Source: Paludibacteraceae bacterium
Lineage (GTDB): Bacteria; Bacteroidota; Bacteroidia; Bacteroidales; Paludibacteraceae
Direction: 5' to 3'
NCBI GenBank assembly: GCA_024693065.1
Contig: JAILLP010000029.1
Span: 1 to 64,000 of the forward strand
Length of the DNA: 64,000 nucleotides
Numbering within the stretch: position 1 is the first letter of the stretch; each line of letters begins with the position of its first letter. Below, piece by piece: positions 62,218 through 64,000 of this stretch. The translations under genes were made by a program, and so were the position numbers. The notes under the pieces are model-generated. The model ran no database searches and had not been told where the DNA came from. It worked only from the letters and a program-made list of their open reading frames with translations.

Positions 62218-63135
62218 TCATTTCCGCTTATTATCCTTCGCAGGAAGATATAACGACCAAGAGCCACCCTCTTTCGTGACGGAGAGCTTATATTCGGCGC
62301 CCTCCAGGATCGGGCAGTTATACCCCTCATGGCCGACCGGCACGCCGAAAAGGACTGGATAGTCATACCCTGCCACCGCTTCACGGATCACCTTCTCCGC
62401 GGAGACCAGCGTCGGATCCTCAGGGATGTCGGAGAAACAACCGACCACCAATCCGGCCAAGTCCTTGAGCACACCACCCAGGCGCAGGTTATTCATCATT
62501 CGGTCGATATGGTAGAGCCGCTCGCTCAGGTCCTCGATGAAGAGGATCTTCCCCCGCATGTCCACGTCGTAAGGCGTGCCGCGCAGGGCGTAGAGCAAGG
62601 AGAGGTTGCCACCGAAGACAGGGGCATGGACCTCCCCCAATCTATTCAGCGGGGAGGCCTCCACAGCGCACTCCACATGCTTGCCCTTCAGCAGGTCGCG
62701 GAGGGCGGTGGCGGATTTACTGTTGGAGGAGATAGCCTTAGCCATCACCCCATGGAGCGAAGCATAGCCATGCTGATGGAAAGAGGCGTGCAGGGCGGTC
62801 ACGTCGCTGAAGCCGATCAACCACTTCGGCGACTGGGCGAACTTCGTGAAGTCCAGCTTGTCCACAATGCGCATGCAGCCATATCCGCCACGCGCGCAGA
62901 GGATAGCCGAGACGGCGGGGTCGTCCATCGCCAGCTGCAAATCCAGCAAACGATCCTCGTCCGATGCGGAGAACCGTCCGCAATTACCCTTCGCCGTGAA
63001 ACCCACCTGGGCCACGAAGCCCCACTTGTGCAGGCGGGCGCATGCCCCGTCTATCAACGCAGGATCCACCGCACCCGCAGGCGCCACGATGGCGATCTTA
63101 TCGCCCTTCTTCAAATATCTCGGTTGAACTATCAT
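62218..63135 (-). CDS. LD-carboxypeptidase (S66 family)
   Basis: 305 residues. It cuts the L,D bond of the murein tetrapeptide in the cytoplasm during cell-wall recycling. Features: KIAIVAPAGAVDPALI at the start, ILCARGGYGCMRIVDKL, nucleophile Ser in LIGFSDVTALH, Glu in ILFIEDLSE and His in VPVGHEG. Full length for the family (LdcA-like). Confidence 0.93.
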   Translation of the reverse strand: MIVQPRYLKKGDKIAIVAPAGAVDPALIDGACARLHKWGFVAQVGFTAKGNCGRFSASDEDRLLDLQLAMDDPAVSAILCARGGYGCMRIVDKLDFTKFAQSPKWLIGFSDVTALHASFHQHGYASLHGVMAKAISSNSKSATALRDLLKGKHVECAVEASPLNRLGEVHAPVFGGNLSLLYALRGTPYDVDMRGKILFIEDLSERLYHIDRMMNNLRLGGVLKDLAGLVVGCFSDIPEDPTLVSAEKVIREAVAGYDYPVLFGVPVGHEGYNCPILEGAEYKLSVTKEGGSWSLYLPAKDNKRK

Positions 63136-63269
63136 ATACGTCCCTTTCTTTTTCTTACAAAGTTAAGAGGAAAAAGAGAAAGTGGCAATGGAAATCATGA
63201 ATTAAGAGGTAAAATTTAGGGGGCAGGGAGAATCAATCTTGTAATTAATTGGGAGAATTGTTTCGTTCA

Positions 63270-63629
63270 TCACAGATTAAAATAATTAATAGGGTTCTGT
63301 CCTATCCTCACTATATTGGTTATCAACTTCCCTAAATATATGGAATCATCCAGTTCCTCCCCTTCAAACTCAATCCTGTTGGAGAACCTAGGGTCCTTGG
63401 ATTTATAACTATTCGTAAGCCGAATTACCTCTTTAACGACCCCGTCCACATGACCGATCAACAAGGTAGCATTGTTAACTCTCGAGAGCGATACCCTCCA
63501 GTATTTTCTTGTGGCTTCATAAATAGAAGGTCGATAATACTCACTCTTTCTATCCTTGCAGTTATAGGTGTTCTTTATATTAACAAAAACAATCTTTTCG
63601 TCAGCTGACGGATTTATATATCCATTCAT
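63270..63629 (-). CDS. Hypothetical protein
   Basis: 119 residues, cytoplasmic. It has YWRVSLSRVNNATLLIGHVDG followed by RIEFEGEELDDSIYLGK; the spacing of an aromatic/basic segment, a GVV strand and an EFEGEE...YLGK end recurs in small uncharacterised proteins, but I cannot name the family. It is AT-rich and lies beside a HigBA-like module, so it may belong to an acquired island. Confidence 0.5.
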   Translation of the reverse strand: MNGYINPSADEKIVFVNIKNTYNCKDRKSEYYRPSIYEATRKYWRVSLSRVNNATLLIGHVDGVVKEVIRLTNSYKSKDPRFSNRIEFEGEELDDSIYLGKLITNIVRIGQNPINYFNL

Positions 63630-63661
63630 AACAATCTATTATTAAGTGGTTTATACTAAAA

Positions 63662-63949
63662 TCATCTGCACGACGAAGCCTGCAACACCTCAAAGCGCAA
63701 CCCAAGCGCACCGAGGATACGAAGGAACATTCCCGCACCAGGCTCCACACTACCCTTCTCGATGCGGGAGATATAGGATTTGTTAGTACCCATGCGCTGG
63801 GCCAACTCTTGCTGAGTGACTTTCTCCCTCTTCCTAGCTTCACGGATAATCTGCCCCACACAATAGGCGTAAGCCTCCTTGCGGAATGCCTCGCGCTCAG
63901 GGGTTCCCACCTTGCCGAAGCGTTCGTCCATCATAGCGTCAACACTCAT
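63662..63949 (-). CDS. HigA-like XRE-family antitoxin
   Basis: 95 residues from the ATG at 63949, 4 bases after the stop of the upstream toxin frame. An earlier ATG (63970) would overlap the toxin by 17 bases. The helix-turn-helix is VTQQELAQRMGTNKSYISRIE with a C-terminal FLRILGALGLRFEVLQ. It would bind its own promoter and neutralise the HigB-like toxin. Confidence 0.85.
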   Translation of the reverse strand: MSVDAMMDERFGKVGTPEREAFRKEAYAYCVGQIIREARKREKVTQQELAQRMGTNKSYISRIEKGSVEPGAGMFLRILGALGLRFEVLQASSCR

Positions 63950-63953
63950 TATG

Positions 63954-64000
63954 TCATTTCTTTCCTGCATAATATTCCTTCAGATTTCGCAGATGCAAAT
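63954..64000 (-). CDS. C-terminal end of a HigB/RelE-like toxin (partial)
   Basis: The frame running off the right edge ends LHLRNLKEYYAGKK and a TGA, like the end of RelE/HigB-type mRNA interferases, directly before the HigA-like antitoxin. The order toxin-antitoxin is that of HigBA modules. Most of the gene is outside the window. Confidence 0.6.
   Translation of the reverse strand, partial: LHLRNLKEYYAGKK

Overview
The window is a piece of a Bacteroidales chromosome, most likely Prevotellaceae or a close relative (the family-level call is tentative). The evidence is the block rpsU-xerC-hpf-tRNA cluster-tuf-tRNA(Trp)-secE-nusG-rplKAJL-rpoBC, the block uppS-bamA-ompH-ompH, BspA-like leucine-rich-repeat surface proteins, type IX secretion C-terminal domains, a hybrid two-component-like regulator, a YWFCY-type coupling protein, and many promoters of the Bacteroidetes type (TAnnTTTG, several with TTG 19-20 bases upstream). 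No rRNA, CRISPR array, prophage or complete insertion sequence was seen.

Layout. 1-6.4 kb: end of a probable outer-membrane protein, a putative lipoprotein of the radical-SAM/lipoprotein type, an iron alcohol dehydrogenase, a YitT protein, a TSUP permease, a zeta-toxin-like pair and a cation diffusion facilitator, with two kinds of intergenic repeat. 6.5-10.2 kb: purL. 10.4-13.7 kb: an AT-rich island of small orphan genes and broken pieces that looks like leftover polymorphic toxin/immunity cassettes. 13.7-23.7 kb: a TSCPD protein, a BspA-like protein, an outer-membrane protein, a HelD-like ATPase, a secreted esterase and a regulator with hybrid two-component architecture but no ATPase domain. 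23.7-29.9 kb: envelope biogenesis (murI, two ompH/Skp, bamA, uppS, a beta-barrel protein). 30.4-33.0 kb: an orphan type IV coupling protein. 33.2-38.4 kb: a metal-binding-like lipoprotein, then tyrosine/histidine ammonia-lyase, FabG, LolA-like, lipoprotein and plug-only protein, which resembles a fragment of an aryl-polyene/flexirubin locus. 38.7-41.0 kb: a two-module BspA-like protein. 41.1-56.0 kb: transcription/translation superoperon on the minus strand. 56.2-64 kb: peptidase T, an unusual TonB, outer-membrane proteins, a sodium symporter with a tiny overlapping membrane subunit, a HEPN-MNT remnant, an LD-carboxypeptidase and the end of a HigBA-like module.

How the genes work together. 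The minus-strand superoperon supplies RNA polymerase, elongation factors and ribosomal proteins. A perfect hairpin with a T-run between rplL and rpoB probably lowers polymerase output relative to L7/L12. The murI-ompH-ompH-bamA-uppS block serves peptidoglycan and outer-membrane assembly. Three secreted proteins carry T9SS-type tails, so the cell probably has a type IX system elsewhere. Mobile or selfish pieces (zeta pair, immunity island, HEPN-MNT remnant, HigBA) sit in visibly AT-rich gaps between housekeeping genes.

The most unusual items are: a pair of about 60-75 nt transcription units with the same core, the same promoter layout and the same inverted repeat TTATGTT-N4-AACATAA; the kinase-less regulator; the 44-residue membrane peptide overlapping the sodium symporter gene; a HEPN toxin truncated to 20 codons at a convergent junction; and the mini aryl-acid locus. 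All assignments are from reading the sequence; no searches were run.
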